A DNA stretch of 64,000 nt, taken from Clostridia bacterium (lineage in GTDB: Bacteria > Bacillota > Clostridia > Christensenellales > Aristaeellaceae). The first letter of the stretch is position 1. The number at the start of each line of letters is the position of its first letter. Made by a program: the position numbers and the translations under genes. Of this stretch, positions 30,566 to 40,056 are shown in pieces. The notes below the pieces were generated by a model, which searched no databases, was not told where the DNA came from, and saw only the letters and a program-made list of their open reading frames with translations. The DNA is taken from assembly GCA_017527065.1 (NCBI GenBank), contig JAFXQO010000036.1:52826-116825 (forward strand). Direction: 5' to 3'.

Positions 30566-31531
30566 TCAGCGCCATACCGAAGCGGCCAGCTTTTCCGCCT
30601 CGGCCGCGTCGGGCACGCTGCCGATGCCGCCCGGCTTCTGGGTTGACAGGCTGGCCGCGGCGCAGGCGAAGCGCACGATGGCCTCGAGCTCATGCGCCGT
30701 CAGTTCGGACGGCGCTTTTTCATAGCCCAGCAGGCGGCTCATGGCGCTGCCGCCGAAGATGTCGCCCGCGCCGGTGGTGTCGACCGCCCGGATGCCCGCG
30801 GGCGCGCCCACCGTCACGGCCTGGGCCGCCGTGGCCGCGTGGCAGCCCTTGGGCCCCAGCGTGGCGTAGACCAGGGAGACGCCGTATTCGTTCAAAAGCT
30901 TCCGGGCGCCGTCCTCCGGCGAAAGGCCCCACAGGAAGTCGATTTCCTCGTCGCTGAGCTTCACCACGTCCGCCTGGCGCAGGCTCCATTCCATGGCGGC
31001 CCTGGCCGCGTCCTCGCCGGGCCAGAGGGGTTTTCTGAGGTTCGGGTCGAGGCTCACCAGCAGGCCGTGGGCCTTCGCGATGTCCAGCGCCCGGCGGGTG
31101 GCTTCGGCGGCGGGTTCGTTCGTCAGCGAGAGCGTGCCGAAGTGGAACACGCGGGCCGAGGCGATCAGCCCCTCGTCCAGTTCATCCGGCCGCAGGCAGG
31201 TGTCCGCGCCGGGCTTGCGGGCGAAGCTGAAATCCCGGTTGCCCTGTTCGTCCAGCGACACGAACGCCAGCGTGGTGAACACGTCCGGGTCAATGATCAC
31301 GCCGCGCGCGTCTATGCCCGCGGCCTTCAGCGTGCCGACGAGCAGCCGGCCGAACATGTCGCCGCCCACCTTGCCGATCAGGGCTCCGGAGCGGCCGCAT
31401 TTTGCCAGCGCGGCCAGGAAGTTGGCCGGCGCGCCGCCGGGCTGGGCGGCCAGGATGGGATAGCCGGATTCATCCGCGCCCCGGGGCGCGAAGTCGATGA
31501 GCAGTTCGCCCAGCGCAACCACGTCGATCAT
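30566..31531 (-). CDS. PfkB-family fructokinase
   Basis: A 321-residue sugar kinase. Start at MIDVVALGELL is set by GGAGG 9 nt upstream. Typical ribokinase/PfkB motifs: GELLIDFAPRG, AQPGGAPANFLAALAKCG (signature 1), FSFARKPGADTCL, FHFGTLSLTNEP, and the catalytic DTTGAGDIFGG (Asp about 252). The combination fits fructokinases of the ScrK type, although KDG or other sugar kinases cannot be excluded. Divergent from the sugar ABC importer, so probably for a sugar from the same system. Convergent with the lipoprotein gene. Confidence 0.85.
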   Translation of the reverse strand: MIDVVALGELLIDFAPRGADESGYPILAAQPGGAPANFLAALAKCGRSGALIGKVGGDMFGRLLVGTLKAAGIDARGVIIDPDVFTTLAFVSLDEQGNRDFSFARKPGADTCLRPDELDEGLIASARVFHFGTLSLTNEPAAEATRRALDIAKAHGLLVSLDPNLRKPLWPGEDAARAAMEWSLRQADVVKLSDEEIDFLWGLSPEDGARKLLNEYGVSLVYATLGPKGCHAATAAQAVTVGAPAGIRAVDTTGAGDIFGGSAMSRLLGYEKAPSELTAHELEAIVRFACAAASLSTQKPGGIGSVPDAAEAEKLAASVWR

Positions 31532-31590
31532 GTTTTTCAGCCTCCGTTTCAGACGGTTCCGTCCCGACATAATGAGGATTTGACGCCTCC

Positions 31591-31619
31591 ATTATATCAG
31601 AAAAAATCTATTTTCACAA
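31591..31619 (-). promoter_or_regulatory. Fructokinase promoter
   Basis: Minus-strand TTGTGA (31614-31619), 17-bp spacer, TATAAT (31591-31596). Back to back with the importer promoter, 23 bp away, so one regulator could control both. Confidence 0.65.
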
Positions 31620-31642
31620 TGATGAAATGGGTTTGCGTCGGC

Positions 31643-31671
31643 TTGACAAATCCGATAAAAGATGGTATATT
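31643..31671 (+). promoter_or_regulatory. Promoter of the first sugar ABC importer
   Basis: TTGACA (31643-31648), 17-bp spacer, TATATT (31666-31671). The leader of about 50 nt carries the GGGGGG ribosome site. No clear operator palindrome recognised. Confidence 0.7.
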
Positions 31672-31727
31672 TCTAGAAGAAATTATGTAGGTTGACTGGA
31701 AGGTTAACAAATAGGGGGGAATGTGGC

Positions 31728-32672
31728 ATGAGTCCCGCGACAGCCCAAAAAACGCGCCACCTGGATCAGCACAGCGCGTGGTACCGCATCCGGAAGAGCA
31801 AATTCCTGTATCTGATGTTCCTGCCGGTCATAGTGTACTATATCATGTTCTGCTACGCGCCCATGTTCGGCCTGGTCATCGCCTTCAAGGACTACAACGT
31901 GTTCAAGGGCATCTGGGCCAGCAAATGGGTCGGATTCAAATATTTCTCCCAGTTCTTCGAGTCGCGCTTTTTCTTCCGGCTGATCCGCAACACCTTCCTC
32001 ATCAGCTTCTACGGCCTGATCTTCGGCTTCCCGGCCCCGATCATCCTGGCGCTGCTTCTGAACGAGCAGAAGGACGGCGTGTTCAAGCGCGTTGTGCAGA
32101 CCATCAGCTACCTGCCGCACTTCATCTCCACCGTGGTCCTGGTGTCCATGTTCGTGCAGTTCCTGTCGGTCAACAACGGCCTCATCAACAACCTGGTGGA
32201 GGCCTTCGGCGGCACGCGCACCTACTTCCTGGGCGATCCGAAGTATTTCAGGACGCTGTACACCTCCCTGGGCATCTGGCGCGGCATCGGCTGGGGCTCC
32301 ATCATCTACCTGGCCGCGCTGACCAACGTGAGCCCCGAGCTGTACGAGGCCTGCCTCATCGACGGCGGCGGACGCCTGCGCCAGACCTGGCACATCACGC
32401 TGCCCGGCATCTCCAACACCATCATCATCATGCTGATCTTCCGCGTGGGCGAGCTGCTCTCCGTCGGCAGCGAGACCATCCTGCTGATGTACAACGAGGC
32501 GATCTACGAAACCGCCGACGTCATCTCGACTTACGTATACCGCCGCGGCCTGATCAACGCGGAGTATTCCTTCGGCGCGGCCGTCGGCCTGTTCAACTCG
32601 CTGATCGGCCTGATCCTGGTTTCGACGACGAACGCGCTGTCCAAGCGGTTCTCGGAAACCAGCCTGTGGTAA
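31728..32672 (+). CDS. Sugar ABC transporter permease (LplB type)
   Basis: A 314-residue inner-membrane permease. Start MSPATAQKTR is chosen over earlier start codons because GGGGGG precedes it. Six helices, starting near FLYLMFLPVIVYYIMFCYAPMF. The EAA loop that docks the ATPase is visible as LYEACLIDGGGRLRQTWHITL. Sequence type is LplB/YtcP, carbohydrate (CUT1) importers of Firmicutes handling oligo- or polysaccharide fragments. It forms an importer with the following permease and binding protein. No ATPase gene is nearby, so a shared MsmX/UgpC-type ATPase is expected. Confidence 0.93.
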   Translation: MSPATAQKTRHLDQHSAWYRIRKSKFLYLMFLPVIVYYIMFCYAPMFGLVIAFKDYNVFKGIWASKWVGFKYFSQFFESRFFFRLIRNTFLISFYGLIFGFPAPIILALLLNEQKDGVFKRVVQTISYLPHFISTVVLVSMFVQFLSVNNGLINNLVEAFGGTRTYFLGDPKYFRTLYTSLGIWRGIGWGSIIYLAALTNVSPELYEACLIDGGGRLRQTWHITLPGISNTIIIMLIFRVGELLSVGSETILLMYNEAIYETADVISTYVYRRGLINAEYSFGAAVGLFNSLIGLILVSTTNALSKRFSETSLW

Positions 32673-32685
32673 GGGAGGGACCGTC

Positions 32686-33567
32686 ATGAAAAAGAGCAAT
32701 TCCCGCATCGCGTTTGAATGGTTCAACTTCGTTTTCATGATTGTCCTGTGCGTCGTCATGCTCTATCCTTTTTTGAACGTGGTGGCGTCCTCCCTGAGCA
32801 ACAACTCCGCCGTGTCCCGCGGCCGGGTCACCTTCTTCCCCATCGGCTTCAACCTGGAGGCCTACAAGGCGGTCGTCAGGTACCAGCATATCTGGACCGG
32901 CTATAAGAACACCCTGCTGTACACCATCGTGGGCACGGCCATCAACCTCGTCATGACCGTCCTGGGCGCGTATCCGCTCTCCCGCAAGCAGTTCTACGGG
33001 CGCAGCGTGTTCACCTTCATCGTGGCCTTCACCATGTTTTTCGGCGGCGGCCTGATCCCCACCTACCTGATCATCAACGCCTACGGCCTGCTGGACACCT
33101 TCTGGGTCATGGTCATTCCCGGCGCGATCAGCACCTACAACATGATCATCATGCGCACCTTCTTCCAGGGCATCCCGGTGGAGCTGGAGGAGGCGGCCAC
33201 CATCGACGGCTGTAACGACATGCAGACCCTTTGGAAGGTCATCCTGCCCCTGTCCACCGCCTCGCTGATGACCATCGGCATGTTCTACGCCGTGGGCCAC
33301 TGGAATGCCTGGTTCAACGCGGTCATTTACCTGCGGGACAGCGGCCGCTTCCCGGTGCAGCTGTGGCTGCGCACCATCGTCCTGCAGAACCAGGTGCGCG
33401 ACATCGTGGAAGGTTCCGGCGCGGTGGATACCGAGGCGGAGAACCTGGTGGCCGACACCATCAAGTTCGCGGTCATCGTGGTGGCCGTGCTGCCCATACT
33501 GTGCGTGTATCCGTTCGTGCAGAAGTACTTCGTGAAGGGCGTCATGATCGGCTCGGTGAAGGGCTGA
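32686..33567 (+). CDS. Sugar ABC transporter permease (YtcP type)
   Basis: A 293-residue permease with six helices. The N-terminus IAFEWFNFVFMIVLCVVMLY leads into helix 1; the EAA loop is ELEEAATIDGCNDMQTLWKVILPL (about 175-198). The C-terminal end FVQKYFVKGVMIGSVKG is typical of YtcP/AraQ-type CUT1 permeases. It starts 13 nt after its partner permease (RBS GGGAGGG), so the two are made in equal amounts. Confidence 0.93.
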   Translation: MKKSNSRIAFEWFNFVFMIVLCVVMLYPFLNVVASSLSNNSAVSRGRVTFFPIGFNLEAYKAVVRYQHIWTGYKNTLLYTIVGTAINLVMTVLGAYPLSRKQFYGRSVFTFIVAFTMFFGGGLIPTYLIINAYGLLDTFWVMVIPGAISTYNMIIMRTFFQGIPVELEEAATIDGCNDMQTLWKVILPLSTASLMTIGMFYAVGHWNAWFNAVIYLRDSGRFPVQLWLRTIVLQNQVRDIVEGSGAVDTEAENLVADTIKFAVIVVAVLPILCVYPFVQKYFVKGVMIGSVKG

Positions 33568-33640
33568 CAGAAGGCGCGGACAAGGCGAATTTAGGCGGCG
33601 TCCATGCCGCTTAAAGAATATATCAAGGAGGGAATTTTCT

Positions 33641-35173
33641 ATGAAGAAAATCCGTAACCTGCTGGTGCTGGCTCTGGCCGTCGCCATGGCGCTGTCCGTG
33701 GTGTCGTTCAGCGCGGCAGACACGGCGACCCGCGAGGAGGTCACCGTCAAGTATTGGTATCCCATGCATCCCAATCACATCGAAGAAGACTTCGACCACG
33801 ACCCGCTGCATGAGATGCTGGCCGAGAAGACCGGCGTGCATATCGAATACGAGCTGGTGCCCCAGGACAACTCTCAGGAGCGCTACAACCTGATGATGGC
33901 CTCCGGCAACCTGCCCGACATCGTCTGCATGAACGTCAGGAACCTGAAGAAGTATCCGGACGCCTGGGCGCCCCTGGACGACTACATCGTCGGCAACGAG
34001 CGCTACGCCAACCTGGACAAGACCATCTACGGCGACGAATACCTGACCAGCTATCTGCCTTCTGACGACGGCAAGAACCGCGTCGTCCCGATGCTGGCGA
34101 CCCGCCTGATCGGCGACATCCTGATCGTCCGCAAGGACCTGATGGAAGCCTGGGGCCTGGGCTATGACGATCTCGTGACCGCCGAGCAGTGGCACGACGT
34201 GCTGACCAAGGCCAAGGACGAGGGCTACATCCCCTACATGACCCGCTATAAGAGGGCCGGCGTCCTGTATCGCCTGCTGGGCGGCTATTCCGACTGCATG
34301 CAGGAAGAGTACTATGTGGACCTGGACGGCAAGACCGTGAAGTACGGCGTGCTTGAGCCCCGCTTCAAGGAAGTCGTCGAGCTGGCCCGCCAGTGGTATG
34401 CCGAGGGCCTGATCGACCCCGAGTATCCCACCACCGACGCCACCATCTGGTCTGAAAAGGTCCTGGCCGGCGAAGTGTTCGCCACCCACGACAACATGAC
34501 CCGCTGCAACTGGGCGGACAAGGACTTCATGACCGTTCAGAACGTGGACTGCCGCGTGATGGCCGTGGGCCCGATGCAGAGCCCCGAGACCGGCCTGCGC
34601 AACACCACCATCCACTATCCGCGCGTCCGCGACAGGAGCTGCGCCATCGCCGCCAGCAGCAAGTACATCGAGCGCATCCTGGACTACTTCGACTACTGCT
34701 TCTCTGAGGAAGGCTTCTATGCCATGAACTGGGGCATCGAAGGCTACTCCTACGAGATGGTGGACGGCATGCCCGTTTCGATCGGCGAGTACGTCGAGAA
34801 ATCTTCCACCCGCGAGATCCAGCCGGTCGGCACCCGCGACGAGCCGAAGGACGGCTGCGACGAGCTGATCTACAACTTCAACCAGTATGACTATCAGGAG
34901 AGCACCCGCGTCGGCACCAAGCTGTATGAGGACAACGACTTCATCCGCCGCAACTGGATCGAGGCCATCAGCTTCACCGACGCCGAGAACGAAGAGATGA
35001 CCGCCCGCGAGGCCGAGCTGGACACCTATCGCGGCGAGATGCTCGACAAGTTCATCATGGGCATCGAGCCCATGGAGAACTGGGACGCCTTCGTCGACGA
35101 GATCAAGGCCATGGGCGTTGAGAAGAACATCGCCATCTATCAGCAGGGCCTTGACAGGGCGCTGGGCAACTGA
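33641..35173 (+). CDS. Extracellular sugar-binding protein (LplA type)
   Basis: A 510-residue substrate-binding protein for the two permeases before it. An N-terminal signal sequence (MKKIRNLLVLALAVAMALS, likely cleavage after SFSAA) precedes the CUT1 binding-protein fold (MLAEKTGVHIEYELV, MMASGNLPDIVCMN, WGIEGYSYEMVDG). No lipobox cysteine is present, unusual for a binding protein in a monoderm Firmicute. RBS AGGAGGG. The ligand is unknown; the adjoining PL22-like lyase suggests uronate-containing oligosaccharides, possibly pectin-derived. Confidence 0.88.
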   Translation: MKKIRNLLVLALAVAMALSVVSFSAADTATREEVTVKYWYPMHPNHIEEDFDHDPLHEMLAEKTGVHIEYELVPQDNSQERYNLMMASGNLPDIVCMNVRNLKKYPDAWAPLDDYIVGNERYANLDKTIYGDEYLTSYLPSDDGKNRVVPMLATRLIGDILIVRKDLMEAWGLGYDDLVTAEQWHDVLTKAKDEGYIPYMTRYKRAGVLYRLLGGYSDCMQEEYYVDLDGKTVKYGVLEPRFKEVVELARQWYAEGLIDPEYPTTDATIWSEKVLAGEVFATHDNMTRCNWADKDFMTVQNVDCRVMAVGPMQSPETGLRNTTIHYPRVRDRSCAIAASSKYIERILDYFDYCFSEEGFYAMNWGIEGYSYEMVDGMPVSIGEYVEKSSTREIQPVGTRDEPKDGCDELIYNFNQYDYQESTRVGTKLYEDNDFIRRNWIEAISFTDAENEEMTAREAELDTYRGEMLDKFIMGIEPMENWDAFVDEIKAMGVEKNIAIYQQGLDRALGN

Positions 35174-35205
35174 TGCCTGATTTTCTCACAGCCTGAATAG
35201 GTACC

Positions 35206-35236
35206 GGAACTGCCGCGGATATTCTGCGGCAGTTCC
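35206..35236 (+). terminator. Intergenic hairpin after the binding protein gene
   Basis: Perfect 11-bp stem GGAACTGCCGC / GCGGCAGTTCC with a 9-nt loop and no long T-run. Probably stabilises the highly expressed upstream message and only partly terminates before the lyase gene. Confidence 0.55.
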
Positions 35237-35263
35237 CTGTTCATTATCATGGGAGGATTCGTC

Positions 35264-36409
35264 ATGTATACGCCGGAAACCTCAAAGCATTTTGAACTGT
35301 TCGTCGATCCCGTGAGCGGCATGAAGAGCTACGTGCTGAAGACGAAGGTGGCGCTCCAGCAGCAGAGCTTCTATTTCGTCAACCGCGCCATGGACGACGG
35401 CGGCCGCTACCTGTGGTTTTACTGCTCCAATCCGCCGGCCATGTACCGGACGCTGGGCGTGGTGGATTTCGAGGACGACGCGGTGCGCTGTTTCCCCGAG
35501 ACGGAATTCATCGGCGGTCCGCTGGTCGATACCGAAACGGGCGACGCCATCTTCGGCGGGCATCAGGGCATCTTCAGAAGGAGCCCCAAGCCGGACAAGC
35601 CCCTGGAAAAAATCTGTCCCGTGCCTGAGGAACTGAAAAAATACGGTCCGCCCTCGGGACTGGCCACGCACATCACCTATTCGCCCGATAAAACGGAGCT
35701 GTTCCTGGACGCCCGCAGCGGCGACCATTTCATCCTGGGCACGCTTTCGCTGAAGGACGGCGGCTTCCGCGTGTGGCGCGAATACGATTTCTGCCGCAAC
35801 CACGCTCAGATGAATCCCGTCGACGGCAATCTCGTGCTGTACGCCGAGGATCACTGGACGGATCACGTCACAAACACCCGCCATATGATCCGCTATGACG
35901 AAAACGGCGTCTTCATGCGGCTGTGGACCATGACGCGGGACGGCGCCGAGACCATGTACGCGCCCCTCGGCGGGCAGCGGGCGACCCATGAATGGTGGAG
36001 CCGGGACGGCAAGATACTGTACTACTGCAAATACGCCTCGGGCGAGGGCAACAACGGCGTCACAGGCATCAACCTCGAAACCGGCGAGCACAAGGTCTAC
36101 GCCCCCGTGCGCGCCTGGCACGCCTTCTCGTCCCTCCACGACGACTTCTACGTGTACGACGAGAACGACGTTTTCTACCGGGGCACGCCCTCCCGCGTCG
36201 GCTTCTACAACGCCGCCACGGGCAAGCAGATCTACATCGTGACCCAGAACCCGGCCCTCGCGCCCAGGGAAAACCCGTCGCCCTACCACCTGGATCCCCA
36301 TCCGCAGCTGGTCTTTAACGACAAGTATGTGAGCTACACCATCGCGCAGAAGGGCTATACGGAAGTTGCCCTGACGCCCGTCGCGCCGCTTCTCGAGGCG
36401 ACGCGCTGA
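35264..36409 (+). CDS. PL22-like oligogalacturonate lyase family protein
   Basis: A 381-residue predicted seven-bladed beta-propeller. Start MYTPETSKHF, with GGGAGG 8 nt upstream. Features shared with oligogalacturonide lyases (PL22): NHAQMNPVDGNLVLYAED, ATHEWWSRDGKILYYC, and YHLDPHPQLVFNDKYVSYT, where the His-Gln-His residues bind the catalytic manganese in characterised enzymes. No signal peptide, so it acts on imported di- or oligo-uronides. Follows the ABC importer in the same direction. True substrate is not proven; some PL22-like proteins are uncharacterised. Confidence 0.78.
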   Translation: MYTPETSKHFELFVDPVSGMKSYVLKTKVALQQQSFYFVNRAMDDGGRYLWFYCSNPPAMYRTLGVVDFEDDAVRCFPETEFIGGPLVDTETGDAIFGGHQGIFRRSPKPDKPLEKICPVPEELKKYGPPSGLATHITYSPDKTELFLDARSGDHFILGTLSLKDGGFRVWREYDFCRNHAQMNPVDGNLVLYAEDHWTDHVTNTRHMIRYDENGVFMRLWTMTRDGAETMYAPLGGQRATHEWWSRDGKILYYCKYASGEGNNGVTGINLETGEHKVYAPVRAWHAFSSLHDDFYVYDENDVFYRGTPSRVGFYNAATGKQIYIVTQNPALAPRENPSPYHLDPHPQLVFNDKYVSYTIAQKGYTEVALTPVAPLLEATR

Positions 36410-36469
36410 CCGAGCGGGGCCGCCCCGCGGCCCCGGCAATCCGGAAGAAGGAAGGATAGGAAGAATACG

Positions 36470-37903
36470 ATGAAAGCACCTTTTTCTCAATTCCTGGCCG
36501 GCCAGGCCGACGGCCTGAAGGCGCTGATCGCGCTGCTGGGGCGGCGGTATGACTACGTCAGCGTGCTCTCGACGGATTCCGTCGGCTTCGCGGCGCGCAT
36601 CTCCCAGCGCGCCAAGTCCGTCGTCAACGACACGATGACCACCGAGCGCGGCCACGTGGTGCGCGTGCACAAAGACGGCCTGTACAGCGAGGCGGCGTTC
36701 AACGCCTTCGACCCGGCGCATCCCGAGGCCACGGCGGAGGCGCTCGTCCGCGCGCTGGACAGCCAGCTGGCCACGCTGGCGGCCGCGGGCGTCGAGCCCT
36801 ACGAGACCGGCGCGCTGGAGGACGAGCCCCAGACGCTCTTCGTGGAGATGGAGACGGAGCGCCTGCCCGAGGATGAGGACATGGAGGCGCTGATCGCCTC
36901 GCTGTCCGTCATATCGGACGAGGCCGTGAAGCGCGGCGAGGGCGTTCTGGACTGCATCGCCTCCGCCCAGAGCACCCACATTTCAAAGATGTTCCTCACC
37001 GCCCGCCGCGACCTGCGCCAGAGCTACGTGTATTCCGAGGGCACCGTCGCCGTGATCGCCGCGAAAGACGGCCGCAACGAGCTGAGCCACGAGGGCGTCT
37101 CCGGCCGGATCGGCCCCGAGCTGTTCGCGGGCCTGAAGGACAAGCTGGACGACGCGCTGCGCGTGAGCGGGGAACTCCTCTCCGCCGGGCGCGTGGAGCC
37201 GGGCGAGTACGACATCATCGCCGCGCCGGACATCGCCGGCCTGATCGCCCACGAGGCGTTCGGCCACGGCGTGGAGATGGACATGTTCGTGAAGGATCGC
37301 GCCCTGGGGGCTGCCTACATCGGCAAGCGCGTGGGCAGCGACAACGTGACCATGCACGAGGGCGCGCTGTGCGCCGAGAGCGTCACCGCCTACGCCTTCG
37401 ACGACGAGGGCACGCTGGCCGGCGACGTGATCGAGATCGACCGGGGCATCCTCAAGACCGGCATCTGCGACGCGCTGAGCGCGCTGCGCCTGGGCGTGAA
37501 GCCCACCGGCAACGGCAAGCGCCAGAACTTCGAGCACAAGGTCTACACCCGCATGACCAACACCATATTCGATTCCGGCCATGACAAACTGGAGGACATG
37601 ATCGCCTCCATCAAAAAGGGGTATCTGCTGGAGGGCGTTTCCAGCGGCATGGAGGACCCGAAGCACTGGGGCATACAGTGCATCATGTCCCGGGGCTATG
37701 AGATCGTGGATGGCAAGCTCACCGGCAAGGTGGTCGCCCCCGTGGTCATGACCGGCTACGTGCCGGATCTTCTGGGCTCGGTGAGCATGGTCAGCGGCGA
37801 CCGGGCCGTGTCCGGCAACGGCGGCTGCGGCAAGGGACACAAGGAATGGGTGAAGGTGGCCGACGGCGGCCCGTACCTGAAAGCGAGGGCGAGACTGGGA
37901 TGA
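36470..37903 (+). CDS. tldD: TldD-type metallopeptidase
   Basis: A 477-residue TldD-family protein, the catalytic half of the TldD/TldE complex that degrades unfolded or modified peptides. The active-site motif HEAFGHGVEMD (HExxxH at about residues 260-265) and the C-terminal Cys-bearing GGCGKGHKEW are present; a zinc ligand Cys of that kind is known for TldD. Upstream it follows the lyase gene by 60 nt with GGAAGGA as RBS. The next gene overlaps by 4 nt. No peptide precursor gene is seen in the gaps nearby. Confidence 0.93.
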   Translation: MKAPFSQFLAGQADGLKALIALLGRRYDYVSVLSTDSVGFAARISQRAKSVVNDTMTTERGHVVRVHKDGLYSEAAFNAFDPAHPEATAEALVRALDSQLATLAAAGVEPYETGALEDEPQTLFVEMETERLPEDEDMEALIASLSVISDEAVKRGEGVLDCIASAQSTHISKMFLTARRDLRQSYVYSEGTVAVIAAKDGRNELSHEGVSGRIGPELFAGLKDKLDDALRVSGELLSAGRVEPGEYDIIAAPDIAGLIAHEAFGHGVEMDMFVKDRALGAAYIGKRVGSDNVTMHEGALCAESVTAYAFDDEGTLAGDVIEIDRGILKTGICDALSALRLGVKPTGNGKRQNFEHKVYTRMTNTIFDSGHDKLEDMIASIKKGYLLEGVSSGMEDPKHWGIQCIMSRGYEIVDGKLTGKVVAPVVMTGYVPDLLGSVSMVSGDRAVSGNGGCGKGHKEWVKVADGGPYLKARARLG

Positions 37904-39186
37904 AGCTGAACGAGATCATTGACATCGTGAAGGCCTCCGGGGCCGACGCGTGGGAAATCACCGATATAAAGGAAGAGGGATGGGAGTTCTACTTCATCCG
38001 CCATAAGCTGGATCAGAACCGGGTCAAGCTCGTCGAGCACATCCGCGTGACGGTTTACAAAAAGAGCGAGGACGGCCAGTTCCTCGGCTCGGCGGGCGGC
38101 GAGATCGCGCCCACGGCGGACGCGGAGGAGGCCGGGCGCATCGTCGGCGGGCTCATCCGCAACGCCGCCTACGTGCGCAATCCCTTCTACACGCTGAACA
38201 AGCCCTTTGAGGGCATGGGGGAGGTCCCGGGGGAGCCCGTCGACCCGGCCGCCATCGCGAAGGACTTCATCGAAGCCGTCCGCGCCGTGCCGGAGACGGC
38301 CACCGAGGACATCAACAGCTGGGAGCTGTTCGTGAGCGCGAAGAACCGCCGCTTCGTGAACAGCGAGGGCGTGGACGTGACCTATGCGTATCCCGACTGC
38401 ATGCTGGAGGCGGTCATCAACGCCCGCCGGGACGGGCACGAGATCGAGCTGTACCGCCTGTACAAGAGCGGCGGCTGCGACCGCGCGGCGCTGGCGCGCG
38501 ACATCGGCGAGACCCTGCGCTACGGCAAGGACAAGCTCGTGGCGAAGGACACGCCGAACCTCGAAAAGGCCGACGTGGTGTTCTCCACCGACGCGGCGCT
38601 GGAGATCTACGACTGGTTCGCCCTGCGCATGAACGCGGCCTTCAAGGTGCGTGGGCTGAGCGACTGGGAAGCGGGCAAGCCCGTGGCCGAGGGCGCGACG
38701 GGGGACAGGGTCACCCTGACCGCGGTGAAGCGCCTGCCCAATTCCTCCCGCAACGCCGCCTGCGACGCCGAAGGCGCGCCGGTGCGCGAGGCGGCGCTCA
38801 TCGAGGACGGCGTGGCGAAGCGCTTCCTGGGCGACCGCCAGTTCAGCCAGTACATGGGCCTGGAGGAATCCTTCCAGCCGGGCAACCTGGTGGCCTCGGG
38901 CGGCAGCCTGAGCGCGGACGAGCTGCGGCAGGGGCGGTTCCTGGAGGTCGTGGAGTTCTCCGATTTCCAGGTGAACCCCATGAACGGCGACATCGCCGGG
39001 GAGATCCGCCTGGCCTACTGGCACGACGGCGACACCGTGACGCCCGTGTCCGGCGGCTCCGTGAGCGGCACCATGGCCGACTTCGCGAAGACCATGAGGA
39101 TGTCGAAGGAGACCAGGCAGTACGACTGCTGGATCGTTCCCGCCGTGACGCGGCTGAAGGACGTGACGGTGACGGGGGCGATGTGA
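37900..39186 (+). CDS. pmbA: TldE/PmbA-family partner protein
   Basis: A 428-residue TldE/PmbA-like protein starting at MKLNEIIDIVKASG (ATGA overlap with tldD). It lacks the HExxxH site, as expected for the non-catalytic partner. Recognisable features: NSEGVDVTYAYPDCMLEAV, FQPGNLVASGGSLSADELR, and FSDFQVNPMNGDIAGEIRLAYW near the C-terminus. It forms the heterodimer with the preceding protein. Ends at a strong terminator. Confidence 0.9.
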   Translation: MKLNEIIDIVKASGADAWEITDIKEEGWEFYFIRHKLDQNRVKLVEHIRVTVYKKSEDGQFLGSAGGEIAPTADAEEAGRIVGGLIRNAAYVRNPFYTLNKPFEGMGEVPGEPVDPAAIAKDFIEAVRAVPETATEDINSWELFVSAKNRRFVNSEGVDVTYAYPDCMLEAVINARRDGHEIELYRLYKSGGCDRAALARDIGETLRYGKDKLVAKDTPNLEKADVVFSTDAALEIYDWFALRMNAAFKVRGLSDWEAGKPVAEGATGDRVTLTAVKRLPNSSRNAACDAEGAPVREAALIEDGVAKRFLGDRQFSQYMGLEESFQPGNLVASGGSLSADELRQGRFLEVVEFSDFQVNPMNGDIAGEIRLAYWHDGDTVTPVSGGSVSGTMADFAKTMRMSKETRQYDCWIVPAVTRLKDVTVTGAM

Positions 39187-39204
39187 TTTGCGGAAGAGCA
39201 TGAT

Positions 39205-39243
39205 AAAACGGGCGGGAGGCGCGCCGCGCTTCCCGCCTGTTTT
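39205..39243 (+). terminator. Terminator of the tldD-pmbA unit
   Basis: An 18-bp imperfect stem: AAAACGGGCGGGAGGCGC pairs with GCGCTTCCCGCCTGTTTT through two G-T pairs, across a 3-nt loop. The downstream arm ends in TTTT. Confidence 0.75.
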
Positions 39244-39287
39244 CCGGGCTGACGCGCCGCGCCGGAGGCTTTTAACACGAAATGCCG

Positions 39288-39316
39288 GTGACACGGGCGG
39301 ATATAACTGATATAAT
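39288..39316 (+). promoter_or_regulatory. Promoter of the YczE-type gene
   Basis: GTGACA (39288-39293), 17-bp spacer, TATAAT (39311-39316), about 35 nt before the ATG at 39353. Confidence 0.6.
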
Positions 39317-39352
39317 AGCGCTTGGATCAATGACAACGGGAGGATGAGGACG

Positions 39353-40039
39353 ATGAACCTTTCGGGTTGGCGCGAGGCGGCGGGCGCGTTTTTGCGGCCC
39401 GGCGAGCAGCGCAGGCGGCTGCTCATGGCGCTCTTCGGCGTGGTGATCTGCGCGCTGAGCGTGGGCTTTTTCCGGCAGGCGGCTTTCGGCACGGACCCGT
39501 TCCAGTGCCTGTGCAACGGCATAGACAACGTCATTCCGCTGGACTTCGGCACGCTGTACGTCATCATCTGCCTGATCCTGCTGGGCGTGATGCTACTGGT
39601 GGACCGGCACTACCTGGGCGTGGCCACGCTCATCAACCTGTTCCTCACGGGCTACATCGTGGAGTTCAGCGAGTGGGCGATCCACAGCCTGTTCGGCGAT
39701 CCCACCATGGCCGTGCGCATTATCTACCTCGTCATCGGCATCGTGGTGATGTGCCTGGCCTCGGCGCTGTACTTCACGGCCGACCTGGGCGTTTCCACCT
39801 ACGATTTCATCGCGCTGCACCTGGCCAAAAGGCAGAATAAAGTGCCCTTCCGGCTCATCCGCATCGGCACCGACCTGGTGTGCGTGGGCATCGGCTTCGC
39901 GCTGGGCTTCACGCCGGGGGTGGGCACGATCATCACGGCGCTGTTCATGGGGCCGCTGATCTCCCTGTTCAACGAGCGGGTGGCCCAGCCGCTGCGCTAC
40001 GGAAAGGACGCGAAAAAAGCGCCTCCGGAGAGGCGCTGA
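39353..40039 (+). CDS. YczE/YyaS-type membrane protein
   Basis: A 228-residue inner-membrane protein with about five helices, starting at MNLSGWREAAG (GGGAGG 9 nt upstream). Family signatures: GFFRQAAFGTDPFQCLCNGI, VGVATL-like YLGVATLINLFLTGYIVEF, and ADLGVSTYDFIALHLAKRQ, which recur in YczE/YyaS/YitT-type proteins. A transport or envelope role is unknown. It is monocistronic between its own promoter and the convergent anti-sigma gene. Confidence 0.75.
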   Translation: MNLSGWREAAGAFLRPGEQRRRLLMALFGVVICALSVGFFRQAAFGTDPFQCLCNGIDNVIPLDFGTLYVIICLILLGVMLLVDRHYLGVATLINLFLTGYIVEFSEWAIHSLFGDPTMAVRIIYLVIGIVVMCLASALYFTADLGVSTYDFIALHLAKRQNKVPFRLIRIGTDLVCVGIGFALGFTPGVGTIITALFMGPLISLFNERVAQPLRYGKDAKKAPPERR

Positions 40040-40056
40040 ACCGAAAAGACGGCGCG

